Assembly (NCBI RefSeq): GCF_965638725.1
Contig: NC_134949.1
Coordinates: 120,961,794-121,025,793 of the forward strand
Reading direction: 5' to 3'
From: Aptenodytes patagonicus
Lineage: Eukaryota > Chordata > Aves > Sphenisciformes > Spheniscidae
Length of the DNA stretch: 64,000 bases
Of this stretch, positions 11,572 through 24,000 are shown in pieces. Numbering within the stretch: the stretch's first letter is position 1; every line of letters starts with the position of its first letter. The translations under genes were made by a program, and so were the position numbers. Below the pieces are notes generated by a model. The model was not told the origin of the DNA. It saw nothing but the letters and a program-made list of their open reading frames with translations, and did no database searches.

Positions 11572-11590
11572 AACCACTATCCTTTCTACC

Positions 11591-14393
11591 AAGGCTTTTC
11601 TTTTTTGTACAAATCTTTTGCAGTGAAAGTCCTTACTGGTGCATTATTCACGTATGTAGCACTACTAAAACACTTCTGAAAACAGCAGCAAAGTAGTCCA
11701 TATAGTTTATAAGTTCCTGAGTAATACACAGAGTAGCGAATTATTACTGAGTTGGAATAAATTTCCTGTAAGTTTATTTGACTTTTTTGTGTCCTGTTCT
11801 GTTTGAGTGGATTTTCTGTTCTGGGGAACTTTGATATTTATTTATTGTTTAATTTTTTTTTTTTAATTTTAAGGGAGAGAAGAGGTAAACGGCTGATTAA
11901 TGGGGTATCATAGGTTTGTTGGGTCTAGAAAAAACTTGGAGGTGATGATTATGTGCATAGTATAGATCAGCGCATGAGACCGAGGTTTATCATCAGGGAA
12001 GTTGTAATGATATGTATGTTTATTAAGCTTCTCAAGAAGTATCTTTGTAGATCTGTTAGGTCTTATTAAATAATCAGTGGGATTGCAGAAAAATTATCCT
12101 TTGGGAAACTGTGTTTATCCTAACCCCCCTCTGTACCTCCAGTACAGTAAACGGTAATACTGGAACTAGCCTTTTGGTATTGCGTTTTACCTTCTTCAGA
12201 AAGCTTTTCATTAGAAGTCTTACTTCATTTAAAGTTTTTGTAACCTGTGCATTTGACGCTTTCAGGTCTGAAACGACTCGATCCCACCAGCAGACCCTTC
12301 ATTAAAAGTTAAAACAGTCTTTTTTGGGGAAAATGCTGGAAAGCAAGGTGATTGATTATAAGCTTCGACTTGCTGCTTATAACTGATAAGGCAGTAAGAG
12401 CTGTATCTCTTTCTCCAGGACAGTTTTATCCTTGGCATTCATAGTCACTTGGATTTAGTTAGCATGTGGTGCATTTCTTGACTTCAAGAACCAAGGCGTT
12501 AGCTTGCACAAGAATGTTGGTGTGGTTCCTCTTTGAGGTGAGGAAGCTTAAAATCTTCATGCGAGAGTCTGTGGTATGCTTAAAACTCCTTAATATTCAG
12601 CAAGAAACAACGGCAATGAAAGCTAAAAGGCCCATATGCCAGAGATCAGTACTGTACAATTAGTTCTGCCTCTGGGTCTTTTTTTAGGAAGTAAGAGATG
12701 AGGAACTGCTGATAATTGGCACCCTTTATGTGAGCTCTGGGTTTTCATCTGAGCATGATGGAGCTGAGTGAAACTTGTTTAAAGTGAAATAGCAAAATTT
12801 CTCCAAAAGCTGAAAAGGAGGCAAAAGCACCTCCTTTAACTGAAGCCGGTTTTGAACAAATTTCTTTAATACTCTTCTGACAAAGGTTTGAGCGTAAACA
12901 AAATAGTTGGCCCTTACAGAGCAAACTGAATGTTGTCCCTTTTCAGCACTGAAATAGAAGCTGGGCAAGCTGGACTTTTGTGCCAGTTCGATATTCTATT
13001 GTTTGCATATTGATTTCTTCTTTGTTTTTGTTCTTCAAAAGAAAGAGCCTCAGAAGCACACAGCTGCAATTCACTACCATGAATAAAGGAGAATTTTAAT
13101 ATTGGTACATTAAGACTTACTACCAGTTGAATTTTTGTGGACAGAACTACAGGAAAAAAAGAAGGGAAAATGAGCTGGTTTAGCAGAGGTTTGAATAAGA
13201 GAGACTTCATGAATATGAATATTGTGAAAGCCTATTTAAGCATGTGTTATGCTCTTCAGGCCTCTTAAATTTGTATACACTGCACTTGAGCTTTTTTCAT
13301 TATTTTTTAATCTTTTGCAATTGCAAATATTAATCTGAGAGAGTGTGGACACTAGCAGTCATTTTTTCCCCACCTTTAGATAACGGGGATGGGGCAGGGA
13401 AAGCAGTGTTCGCCTTGGAGAGTGAAGCTTTAGAAATGAACAGGATGTTTAGACATTTCTGTTGAGAGCAAGGTGGTGTATGAAGTTGCTGGGAAATACT
13501 TTGCCATGTCACAGGCTTAAAAAGGAAGAGTGAAAAGTGCTTATTTTCCTGTTGAGCCAGGAAAGATCCAGGGTAGAACTTTTCAGGAGCACATGCCTAG
13601 AACTCAATTTTTTTCTAGTTTAGAGAAGGTATTTTTTACTTTTCTATCCCATCTCCACTGTTTTGAAGAAAAGTGGAAGAAAAAATATTTATAATAATGC
13701 TCATTCAGAATACAGTGTAGCTTTCTAAGGATAGTATTAAAAAAAAAATAGCTTTCACATATGCTAGGTATTGTAGGCATGCGTACAAATAGTCCCTATT
13801 CCAAAGAGGTTTTGATTAAGGGATGTGAGAGAACCCAATAACAGGATTTGCGAAGTACAAGATAAACTATAATCTCATTTTAGTTTTAGGACAGTGTTCT
13901 GACTTGCTATCTACAAAACACTTCATTAGATAGGCATTCAGGGCTATGAGCAGGGATAGCATGACTGCGGGCAGGTGACAACAGCTTTAGACTATGACTG
14001 AACATAAATCTGTTTCGTGGTGGATTATATTGTCTAAATACTAGGTTTACTTATTCTATAATACATTGCCAATATGGCCCCACTTAAAGATTGTTGTTAT
14101 TACCAGCTAGTGTACTGAGCAGTAAATAGGTAGATACATGTATGTATATAAAAATAATAATAATTTCCCTGAACTCATTAGAAATGCTAGTATCTGCTAC
14201 TCAGCTGGATTGACAAACACCATGGAGTACCTGAAGGGTTCTTCAAGCCGTGGCATCCATACAGGAGTTAATCGACACGTCACCGTTTTCCTGACTGCAT
14301 TTGGATCTCCATTTGAGAGGAAACTGAGGAACCCAACAGCTCATACAATACTTCTGGCAATGTCAAGCAGAGAAAACTGCATTGCATGGTCAA
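11591..14393. other. Intergenic, nothing recognised
   Basis: AT-rich sequence downstream of BACH1. Only short unsupported open frames occur on either strand, and I see no recognisable repeat family. Confidence 0.6.
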
Positions 14394-15396
14394 TATAGAA
14401 TCATTAAGGTTGGAAGAGACCTCTAAGATCATCGAGTCCAACTGTCAACCCAACACCACCATGCCCACTAAACCATGTCTCTAAGCGCCTCATCTACATG
14501 TCTTGTAAATACTTCCAGGGATGGTGACTCAACCACTTCCCTGGGCAGCCTCTTCCAATGTTTAACCACTCTTTCAGTAAAGAAAATGTTTCCTCATGTC
14601 CAATCTAAACCTCCCCTGCTGCCACTTGAGGCCATTTCCTCTTGTCCTGTCGCTTGTTACTTGGGAGAAGAGACCAACACCCACCTCGCTACAACCTCCT
14701 TTCAGGTAGTTGTAGAGCTCCCCTCAGCCTCCCTTTCTCCAGGCTAAATAACCCCAGTTCCCTCAGCTGCTCCTCATAAGACTTGTTCTCCAGACCCCTC
14801 ACCAGCCTCGTTGCCCTTCTCTGGACACGCTCCAGCACCTCAACATCCTTCTTGTAGTGAGGGGCCCAAAACTGAACACAGTATTCAAGGTGCGGCCTCA
14901 CCAGGGCCGAGTACAGGGGGACGATCACATCCCTACTCCTGCTGGCCCCACTATTTCTGATACAGGCCAGGATGCCATTGGCCTTCTTGGCCGCCTGGGC
15001 ACACTGCCGGCTCATGGTCAGCTGGCTGTCGACCAGCACCCCCAGGTCCTTTTCCAACAGGCAGCTTCCCAGCCACTCTTCCCCAAGCCTGTAGCGCTGC
15101 ATGGGGTTGTTGTGGCCGAAGTGCAGGACCCGGCACTTGGCCTTGTTGAACCTCATAGAGTTGGCCTCGGCCCATCGATCCAGCCTGTCCAGGTCCCTCT
15201 GCAGAGCCTTCCTACCCTCGAGCAGATCAACACTCCCGCCCAACTTGGTGTCGTCTGCCAACTTACTGAGGGAGCACTTGATCCCCTCATCCAGATCATT
15301 GATAAAGATATCAAACAAGTCCGGCCCCAAAACTGAGCCCTGGGGAACACCGCTCGTGACCGGCCACCAACTGGATTTAACTCCATTCACCACAAA
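14394..15396 (-). mobile_element. Young CR1 LINE, 5'-truncated (1.0 kb)
   Basis: Minus-strand CR1 whose 3' end lies at 14394 (agaatcattaagg is the reverse of the CR1 tail) and whose homology to the 48-kb copy stops near 15396. It covers the last third of ORF2 plus the 3' UTR. It is near-identical in long stretches to the copies at 28.5 and 48 kb, so all three belong to one recent subfamily. Severe 5' truncation is normal for CR1, and no target duplication was seen. Confidence 0.95.
14689..15393 (-). pseudogene. CR1 ORF2 fragment (reverse transcriptase palm/thumb)
   Basis: A 234-residue open frame with RT features: [11 protein letters not shown] (motif B region) and LADDTKLGG, the catalytic xADD motif in which Tyr/Phe is replaced by Leu, as in the two sister copies. 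The frame is then broken by an 11-base deletion near 14716 relative to the copies at 28 and 48 kb, after which the C-terminal residues are read out of frame. With no endonuclease domain and no start, it cannot make a working protein. Confidence 0.92.
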
Positions 15397-18300
15397 TATT
15401 CTCTAGGAAGTCTTGAGGCTGTGTTTATAAAGTTCACTAGAAGCTGAGTATTTGCTTGTAGGTAGTCTTTAGCTGCTGTTATCAGATAAAAGTATTGTCT
15501 GCATGTGGTGGTTTCTTTCCCCTGTCAGCTGGTGAGAAGCTTTTTCTGAGTGCAAAGCAAGTGAAGAGCTTCCACCTTTCTGTGTGTATATATATAGATG
15601 TATAAAAATGAGGATACAGATGAAAACTATCAACAAGTTTTTACAGGTTCTAGTAGCAATTTAAGACTTCTTGTAACTTGCACATTTTTTGCTAATGAAA
15701 AACTGACTGACCAGTGATTTCATAATGTTCCAAAAGTAGAAGGTCAAAATAAATGTATTTGTAATGCCTATAGAGGATATCAGAAAAATGTCATCTGCTT
15801 TTGGGATTTCAGTTGGAACCAAATTAAACAAGGAACTTCTTTCTTTGTTCTCTTGTTTTTTTAATTAAAAAAAAAAAAAACCCACACAAAAACCAAAACA
15901 AAAAAAGCACCAAAGGAAATAAAACCAAGAAGTGTCAGATTCTGGAAGACAGAAGTTGGTAACTTACAGGAATTCCGCATCAAAAAAAAAAAAAAATTCC
16001 ATTATTTTCTTAATAGGAAAGCAGGTTTCTAGTTTTGTTTTCATGGAAATTTATCACAATTTCCACTTTCTTACAACTCAGCTTTCTGCAAAAGTATATA
16101 ATTTCATGAAGAGCCACTTTGAGAACGGAAGAACCTCGATGCCTGAATAATTTGGGATGTGAAGATTTTATTTCTGTAACTTTTTTTCTTCCAAGCTGCT
16201 AATACCTGCCGTGAAAATAAGGGCTAGTGAGGGTCTTAGGTGTGTAATTTGTATTCCCACATCTATTTCATACAGTTAAATAAAACCTGATTTTTGAGAG
16301 TGCTTTTTCTTTTATTTGTGCGTATACTGTGAACAGGTCCTTTGTCATCAGAAAGATCTACTGGTTTGGGATGGGGGTGGTGGGCCGAAGGGCAGCCAAC
16401 TAGGACCAAGTCCAACCTAGGACTCCTTACGGAGGTCTTGCTCGTGTTTTAAATAAGGCCCTGAGTCTTGCTCGCTGAGCTAGAATGTGAGCACACAGAT
16501 GTGTCCGTGCATCTCTCTCGATCACTCGTCCTTCGAGAAGCCCGGATCATTTTCGTTCTACAGACGCTAAGTATCCAGTGGCTTCTTCCATAATTTGAAC
16601 CGTGCAGTCTATTTTCTTCTTTAAACTATAGATGGCAGCCTAATACTGCGCACTGCCTGCGCTGCTACTTCTCAAAGTGAAAACAGCTAAATCGACATCT
16701 GTGGGTTTTAAAAACCCAAAAAACTAGTGGAAAAGTGAATTCAAATTATTTTTTAAAAAATAATTTAGAAGATAAATTTCAATATCTAGCTTTTCAACCT
16801 GCAAATTATGTTTAATGCCTTACTAATTTCAACAGGTTAGTGATGCAAATGCAGCATGCTGATAACTGACGACATACTGAATTCCAAAAGCATACATTCT
16901 GCCCATAACTTTTCGTTCTTGAAGTATATCGTATCTTATGGACTTGATTTCAAGACGGAAACGAGAACAACAGTAAAAATAATTAACAAAATATTTCCTG
17001 AGGCTTTCTGCATTGTGAATGTACCTAAGTTGGAGAGTACGTTGAAGTTTGCCTTGGGGCCTGGCCTAACAGCGTTTTAGCACCTTTTTAATATTAAATG
17101 TGCTATTAGTTCAAGGAGCTTACATTACTTCTTTTCTAAAAGAGAAGAGGTCTTTAAATTCTGTGCCAGCATTGGGCCTTTTAAATATAAATAGGGACAG
17201 AAATAGATTATGGTTTAAAAACCAAGCTACTATTTTCTAAATCATGTGACTTTGCTTTAAGAGACTCGATCTAATAGCATCCCTAGTTTGTGGTCAAGAA
17301 ATTATGATCTTGTCAGTTTGTGCATACTGCGCAGCAAGGTATTGGGAGGTAATTTCCACAAACAAAGTCGGGGATGATTCTGTTCCCTCTTTCCCCCTTC
17401 CCGGTGGACTCTCTTCTTCCTGGGCGCTGCTCTGAAGAAGAAAAATGCTGTTTTCAAACAAGCAAAATGGTACCAGGTGATACCAAGCGTTTGGTATAAA
17501 CAAATGGAACAAACCAAGCTTTGGAAGAAAAGATTTGCTTTTGCACATTTAATACAGCGTCAACTGCAGCTCTCAGTTGATGCCATGTAACGCTGCCCAC
17601 AAAGAAAGGGGGAAGGAGAAAGAATTAGTTGAGATAAAATAGATGCCTACGTTTAATTATTTTGCTGAGAAACTATGGTAGTATCATTCATGTTGATGTC
17701 AGTATGCTAGATTAAGCCTAAGAGTGTATACTAAAGAAGAATGAAGAAGTTACAAGCTAGGATTTCAGTCGTAGGCTGAAGCTTTGTGTAGTTCTTAATT
17801 GCTTATATAGATAAAATACTTGAAAACTCAGTAACACACAGATGCTAACAGTAACTTCTCCCATAACCTTTTTTCCCTCATCAGCTTAAAAAAACCCAAA
17901 CTTCTTAGTTCATGTGTGTGTGGCAACATTTTCTGCCATAATATTACCAAAAATACAGTTACCTTTTTATATAACTCTTCCTATAGACACAGTAATAGAA
18001 GTGCTTTTAGGGATATTAATTTCCTTGAAAAATGACAAGCTAAACTGGAAAACAGCTTTTTGTCTGAACAATATATAGAAAAGTCTTTGTTCTCAATGTA
18101 TTTAAATGCAAATGTTAAAAGCGAGAATGTACAGATGTCATAAAAGGAAAATCCTTATTTCAAAGCTGATATATTCCCCTATTACTTTACAGCTATGAGA
18201 AATTTCCAAGTATTTCAAATGCTTTTTCTTAGTAATGGAAAATGACCTGTGTCTAATTCCCATCTCAAAAAAAGCTTTAAAAAAAATCCTTTATTTGAGC

Positions 18301-20732
18301 TGTCAAAAATTATTTCTGCCCCATCTTAAAATCAAACGGTTATGCTTCAGCCCAGAGAGTATATTTAACACTGGACTATAAAACTCTGAAAACAGAGCCT
18401 GAAACATTGATGCAACCAAGCAATAAAACAAGATGGCGCATTAATCCTTCTTTACTCTTTTCCTATTTTGTTGATCTGAAGATCTGGTATCTGATCCCAG
18501 AAATATTCTTTGTTGACTGGATTACCCTGTGGAGCGCTTAATGGGGAAAAAATAAACTGGGGGGAGGAAGGCTCGATGCTGCAACTGAGGTGCTTGGCAC
18601 GCAGTCATTCCAATACTTTCGGAGATATTCTTATGGCTGAGATCTTGCTTGCAGGCTCACAAATTTAGGAAATCTATCAATCAAAAAAAAAAGTTATGCT
18701 GAGAACCCAGCTGCTGTGCATTGTTGGGAGTTTGGGTTTGTTTCCCAACAGAGTTGTGATTTGAGGCTGAGGCTGAGAGATCCAACAGCTGCTGTTTGGG
18801 GTTGGCATTTCGGCCTTACAACTTTCTGATGTGCAAATTCTTCCAGGGGAAATACCTCAGGGAGAAACATGATCTCACATACCGCTGCAGGAGGCATCGC
18901 ATTGTCAAAATTGTTCATTCGTAGCCATCTTCTACAGGTGGGCTATCGCTTGAAAATGTGTGTTAGTGCTGAATGCATTGTAGCTATCTATGCTAAGTTC
19001 GTATCTTAAAAAAACAATTTCGGATTTTGTTCTCGCATTAGAAAACAAGTTGCAGCAGCTGGAGACATAGTCATTCCAGCTGATGCACATACGAATGATT
19101 GCAAAAGTACTTTAAAAGTCAAATTATTCATAAGCAATGGCGGTTTTAATTTTCCCTTTAAATCTCAAGTCAGACTGAGCAATGCTGATGAATGTTTGAT
19201 GTCTCTCAGCACCGTAACATCCTTTATGTTCAGAATCACTGATGGGATACTGACAGAAGTCAGCTAGGTCACGGACCTTGCATCAACATTGTTAGCTAGC
19301 TAATAAAGGGAAAAAAAAAAACCCTTTGCACAAGCTTCCTGGTTTGGTAATGTCCTTTTTGCCTTTCTCTTCCTCCCAGTTTGCGACTTGTCATACAAAA
19401 GAAGAATCCTAATCCTGCGTATGCTGCAGGACCATCATCCTGCAACATCACCAGTCAAGTCTATGAGCTAGTAGGATCCAGGACTATACTCTCCTCCCTG
19501 TTCACTAGAATGTGATTTATGGTTTATTTTTTTATAAATGAGAAAATTATTGTGCAAGACTTAAGAGAAGTCTTGTGCTTTTGCTGATTCTTTCCTGCTA
19601 TTTTTATCCCCCTTAAAACCTATTTTGCACTATTCAGATAGGAAGTTAAACATGTGAAAAAGTGATGTAATATTAGTCATGACTTCTCCCACGCAGTTTT
19701 TAAAATGATGGCTTAATCATTTCAGGTTTTAACAACTGTAACCCTAAACTGTAAATTAGACTCGGTATGGTACATCCTTATTTTTTACTGAATGGTGGTC
19801 ATCAAAATAAGTGCTTTTGTGTTATGTTCCATTATTCCCACTGTCTTCAACGTTAGCACTGAACAGTCGGGGATCTAAATGGATAAACTACCGTGGCAGG
19901 GCAAATTGCATGTGTAGCTCAAGAGCTACAGCTTCAGCATCCCCAGCCTTTACCTCCTTCACAGATAATCTGAAGCAGGGAAGCCAGCAGTCGTCGCTGT
20001 GGCCAAAATTCATGGGCTACTTTGAAATCCGTCTGCTTCTCGAGGCCAGATCTGCTCTGTAACGGCGTGGAGTTGTTGTCACCTCTCATCTGGTCCCTGG
20101 TGCACATGACGTGTGGGTTTCAGCTCTCTTCTGTAGAAGGATGCCAGCATGGAAATCATAAAGTCAGGTAGTTTCTTCAGCTTTGCTCTGAGGCATGAAC
20201 TGTCTCATGGCCGAGCAGTGTAACATGGCTGCAATGTTAGTGGATCTGGCAGGAGGGCACAAAAATGTAGGTTACAACAAGGCTTTGTAACAAAATTGCA
20301 GAATGGGTATTAAGACAAATTGAAGCATCTTGCTAACTGGCAAGGATTCCTGTTGTTGAGATACACTGAATGAACTAAGGCTAGCTTGAAAAGCTCAGTG
20401 GATATGCTTTCAAATTCTGTGTTCTTCCAGGGGTGAAGAAACTCAGAAGAATGGGGCTTACTGTGGGAACAGTAATTGCAATAAGTAGTTTGATTGCTGC
20501 TCAGAAATATCCCTATCTGACTAGATGCCTAGTAAACTCCAAGGTAAAGTACCTGTGATTATGATTAATTTTGCTACTGCCATCAGTGACGCTGGCAGAG
20601 GGATCTGGTTGCCTAAAGATGTGTTCAGTACCATTTCAGGTATGTGGACCTCCCATATGTCGTATCTGTTAGGCTCATGTGATATCTTATATACCTGATG
20701 ACACTTACCATTATACTTGAAGTGGAGGCATG
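15397..20732. other. Intergenic, no gene recognised
   Basis: Mostly AT-rich. It contains A-rich runs (15860-15905, 15980-15994), a 24-bp perfect palindrome at 16743-16766 and a slightly CpG-richer patch at 16500-16570. Stretches such as 18990-19260 look unique and could be conserved non-coding sequence, but this cannot be judged without an alignment. Confidence 0.55.
16743..16766. repeat. Perfect AT-only palindrome (24 bp)
   Basis: The sequence reads identically on both strands, with arms AAATTATTTTTT and its complement and no spacer. It can form a cruciform or self-anneal. It probably arose by chance or slippage in AT-rich DNA. Confidence 0.8.
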
Positions 20733-20824
20733 ATTAAAAGAAGGGTTGTTATAGCACTGGACATCAAAGCACCCTTTAGACATTGCAATGGAAAGCCACT
20801 AGTCAACCTAGCAAAATTGGGAGA
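20733..20824 (+). repeat. Imperfect direct duplication, copy 1
   Basis: A ~90-bp unit that recurs at 20989-21076. Shared blocks in the same order include attaaaagaag, agcactggaca, agcacccttta, gaaagcca and agcaaaattggga. The offset is about 256 bp. Confidence 0.75.
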
Positions 20825-20988
20825 GAGAACTTTAAATGATGGTACTGAAAGCTTTGGCAGCTCTCCAGCTTCACTCAGGGAAGGTTGGAAGTGGATGTAA
20901 GTAGTATAGTTTAAGGGCTTGGTGGTGGTTTTTTTCAGAAGACTTCTCATTCCAGGAATCAGATTAACTTGGGCAATGGGAACTTCAG

Positions 20989-21076
20989 ATTAAAAGAAGA
21001 CATTTTAAAGCACTGGACAACAGAGCACCCTTTATGTATTAAAAGAAAGCCAATAGCTAACCAAGCAAAATTGGGA
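20989..21076 (+). repeat. Imperfect direct duplication, copy 2
   Basis: Second copy of the unit at 20733-20824, diverged by scattered substitutions and small indels. Similarity may fade into both flanks, suggesting an old ~256-bp tandem duplication. Confidence 0.75.
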
Positions 21077-24000
21077 ATTATCATACTGGTGAAACAAATA
21101 GGCAGGAAACCATACTGTAGTTGGTAAATAAATCAGAAGAATCAAAACAAGTTTGTGAGGGGAAACAAGAATTCTTAAAGAAAAATGAATCAGGAAATAA
21201 GGTTGAAATTAGGGGAACCCACAAATTGCTAAAAGGAAGTAGTTCTTCTTGTGTTGTATAATTTGACATGGACGATTTTGGCGTTGCATTTTAAAGGCTA
21301 TTGTAAGGCTAGCTTTGAAACCCGACTTCTCGCCTATCCAGATGGTGAGCTTGGAGGCAGGTCTCAGCAGCTACTGGATGGTGCCTTCTGCAGTGCTTTC
21401 ATCCAAGTGTACGTCCACAGCTCTGATAAGTTAGTACACCCATAGTTCGGCATCAGGCCAACTGGAATTGATGGGCACATCAAATACACAGATAGCCCAT
21501 AGACATCTGTGTTAGTTGGATGAGGTAAGCACATCAGAAGTTTGCTGAGCTTCTACTGACCCTGCGACTGTCCATCAAGAGCCTTCCTGGCATAGCTAGA
21601 AAGACCAGAAGAAAGTCTGAAAATTCATAGGGAAATACTTTGTTTAGTTAAAGCTGTATTCGCTATAGTAACTGTGGGCATCAGATATTTTGAGGGTATT
21701 AGACAATAGGATAAAACCTAATGTGAACAGCAGATAAAGTCTCCTGGTTTTATATTTCTCAGATATTCTTCAAATAATTCTACATTGAATTGAACGCCTA
21801 AAAAGTAGAGTCTTGTTCCAGCTGGGGATTTTGGATAGCAGGTTAATGTTACTAGTTATATGTGTTTCAAATGTTAGCAAATGGATTTTTAACAGCAGTG
21901 TTGCAGAACCAGTAAAGATTAGCCCCATTGCATGTATTAGTAAACTAAGCCTATAAACAGGCTGATTCAGCACTTGCGGCTGCCCTAGTGTCCAGACACT
22001 GCTTGTATATCTAATATACCTTAAAGATTGTCAGCTGGGCCTAGAAGCTGTGCTGAAGCTCTAAGTTTGACCATCATCATCCCTATCTACAAGGTACTTG
22101 GCTGAATGTGAGCATAGCAAGACTGTGGGGAGCAATGCCATAGTTCAGTTCTTGAGTTCCTCCTTCTACTCTCTGTTGGCTGTGGGCAGCATCATGTCTA
22201 GAGGAAGAAACGAAAATACAAAAAAAGATGATTATAATTTGATCTATTTTAATGTAGGCTTTCAGATAAGAAACAGGTAGAGAGAAGGAAAGTTCATGCA
22301 GTCGTTTGAAATGGGCGAGTCCAATCCTTTAGTCTAACTGTAAATATCACTGAAAGCCTAATTCAAAGAGTTATTTGGTTTGAAGTTAAACGGGAATGGA
22401 ACAAAGACATGTTTTCTCATTCTTTCCTCCCTCCTCTTTGCAAAGAAAACTACTTAGTAAAACAAGATTCCCAAGGAAGAGAGCCAGTGGTAATATGGAA
22501 GTGTAGATGACAGCCACAGCCAGGAAGAATCACCGAGTATTGAATATGTTTGTAATAGTAGAACCTGAATTCAAGCAAATGTCTTGTTTCAGAAGTTGAA
22601 GGTGAAAGACCCCTGCCAATTCTGACTGAGGAGAGAGGAAGGGGGTGACTGGCATTTGGCTGGTTTCTTGGTGGATTGGCACCTTCTTTTCTTTCTCCAT
22701 CACGTTGCAAATGACTTGTTTGTTTTGCTTGAGCACACTGAAGAAATTGCATGTGTTTGTATCAATTTGTGTATGTGCAGCCACTGATTTTTTTTTAAAT
22801 ATTGTATTTTGTGCGAGGATAACGATGCTGAGAAAAGTTACTAAAAATTTGGCATGACAAGCTATGCTTTTCATCCGAATTAAGAAAAAAGCAGTATAAC
22901 AGTAGCAGCATGCAAACAGCTAATAAATAACAAACTTTTAATACCAGCTGTTGTTTGGTCCTATTTGGGACTGCCTGATCACATGATGATTTACTGACTT
23001 CACTGATAATGCTTCCAGAAATCATAAGAAGGATGTGGGAACACTTCTGAATACTTAGAGAACACTTCAACTTCTTCATTTTTCACATAGTCAAACAGCA
23101 ATTGTAATTTCCAAAAAGCTAAACGGCCAACTTCTGTTTTGCTGAATTCTTTTTCCATTCCAATATTAAACTGGAGGATTAAAGATCTTCCTTGTTATTC
23201 ACACTAGTTTTTCTTGTTCTTCAAAGACCAAGAGTTGTGACAGGAGCCACTGCAAGAAAAAAAAATCTTACAATTTTGGTGAGAGTAATAGACCTCTTGC
23301 TAAATGTGGAGATTATGAAGTGGAGCTGTATACGCTTTCATTAGGGAAGGTGGTGGAGAAAGATCTTACCTGTGTTGGGCAGGGTTGTTTCTAAAAAGTT
23401 TCTTAATCCTGAGCTATCTTCTTCAAGGGAGGGACGAAGATCCCATCTTAATCCTTGGATTATGTGAATAACATTTATGCCTACAAATGCACTGCATAAA
23501 AATCATGACGTCAGAAGCCATACTGGAAATGTTCTTTTTATTCACTGAGGAATTTTTTCCTGTGTTTATTTACTGGTCTGTATCGAAAATGTCTTTTTCC
23601 TTTTGACCTTCCCCCCCTCCTCTAAATAAAACCCCAGATGATTTTTGTTACTCTACCCAGCCATATGTGCTCTTTAAGGAAACAATCCAGGTTAAGAAAA
23701 GTTTAATTCTAGCTCACTGGCATCAAATTAAGTTGAAAATAGTTCAAAACTTTTATTGAACTTCAGGAAATTACTTGTCCATAGACTTTTCCTCTATTTC
23801 ACTAATTTGAGTAATTCAGGAACAGATAAACTGGGATAACCATCACTAACAATGATATAAAATAAAGTGTTTCCAGGACTATGATAGAAAGTGCAAGGAA
23901 TTTAAAATGAATTGTGAAATCAAGATTGTTATTCTCCTAATATGGCTGATTAAGATTTTCATGACATTAAATGACTTCAGCTCAGCTACGTGCAATGAAA

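Larger units (their letters stand above)
8709..11590 (+). other. BACH1: BACH1 3' untranslated region (end inferred)
   Basis: AT-rich sequence after the stop codon without any supportable ORF. AATAAA hexamers occur at 10224, 10481, 10743, 11502 and 11566. The last pair is followed by T/GT-rich sequence (11597-11625), so I place the main end near 11590. That gives a 2.9-kb UTR, similar in size to the roughly 3-kb human one. MicroRNA seed matches at 8763, 10054, 10218 and 10329 fall inside this interval and support a long UTR. The exact end needs transcript data. Confidence 0.7.

Noticed and set aside
11641..11646. Further miR-155-like 6mer GCATTA
   Set aside because: It is only a six-base match and falls past the most likely end of the BACH1 transcript.
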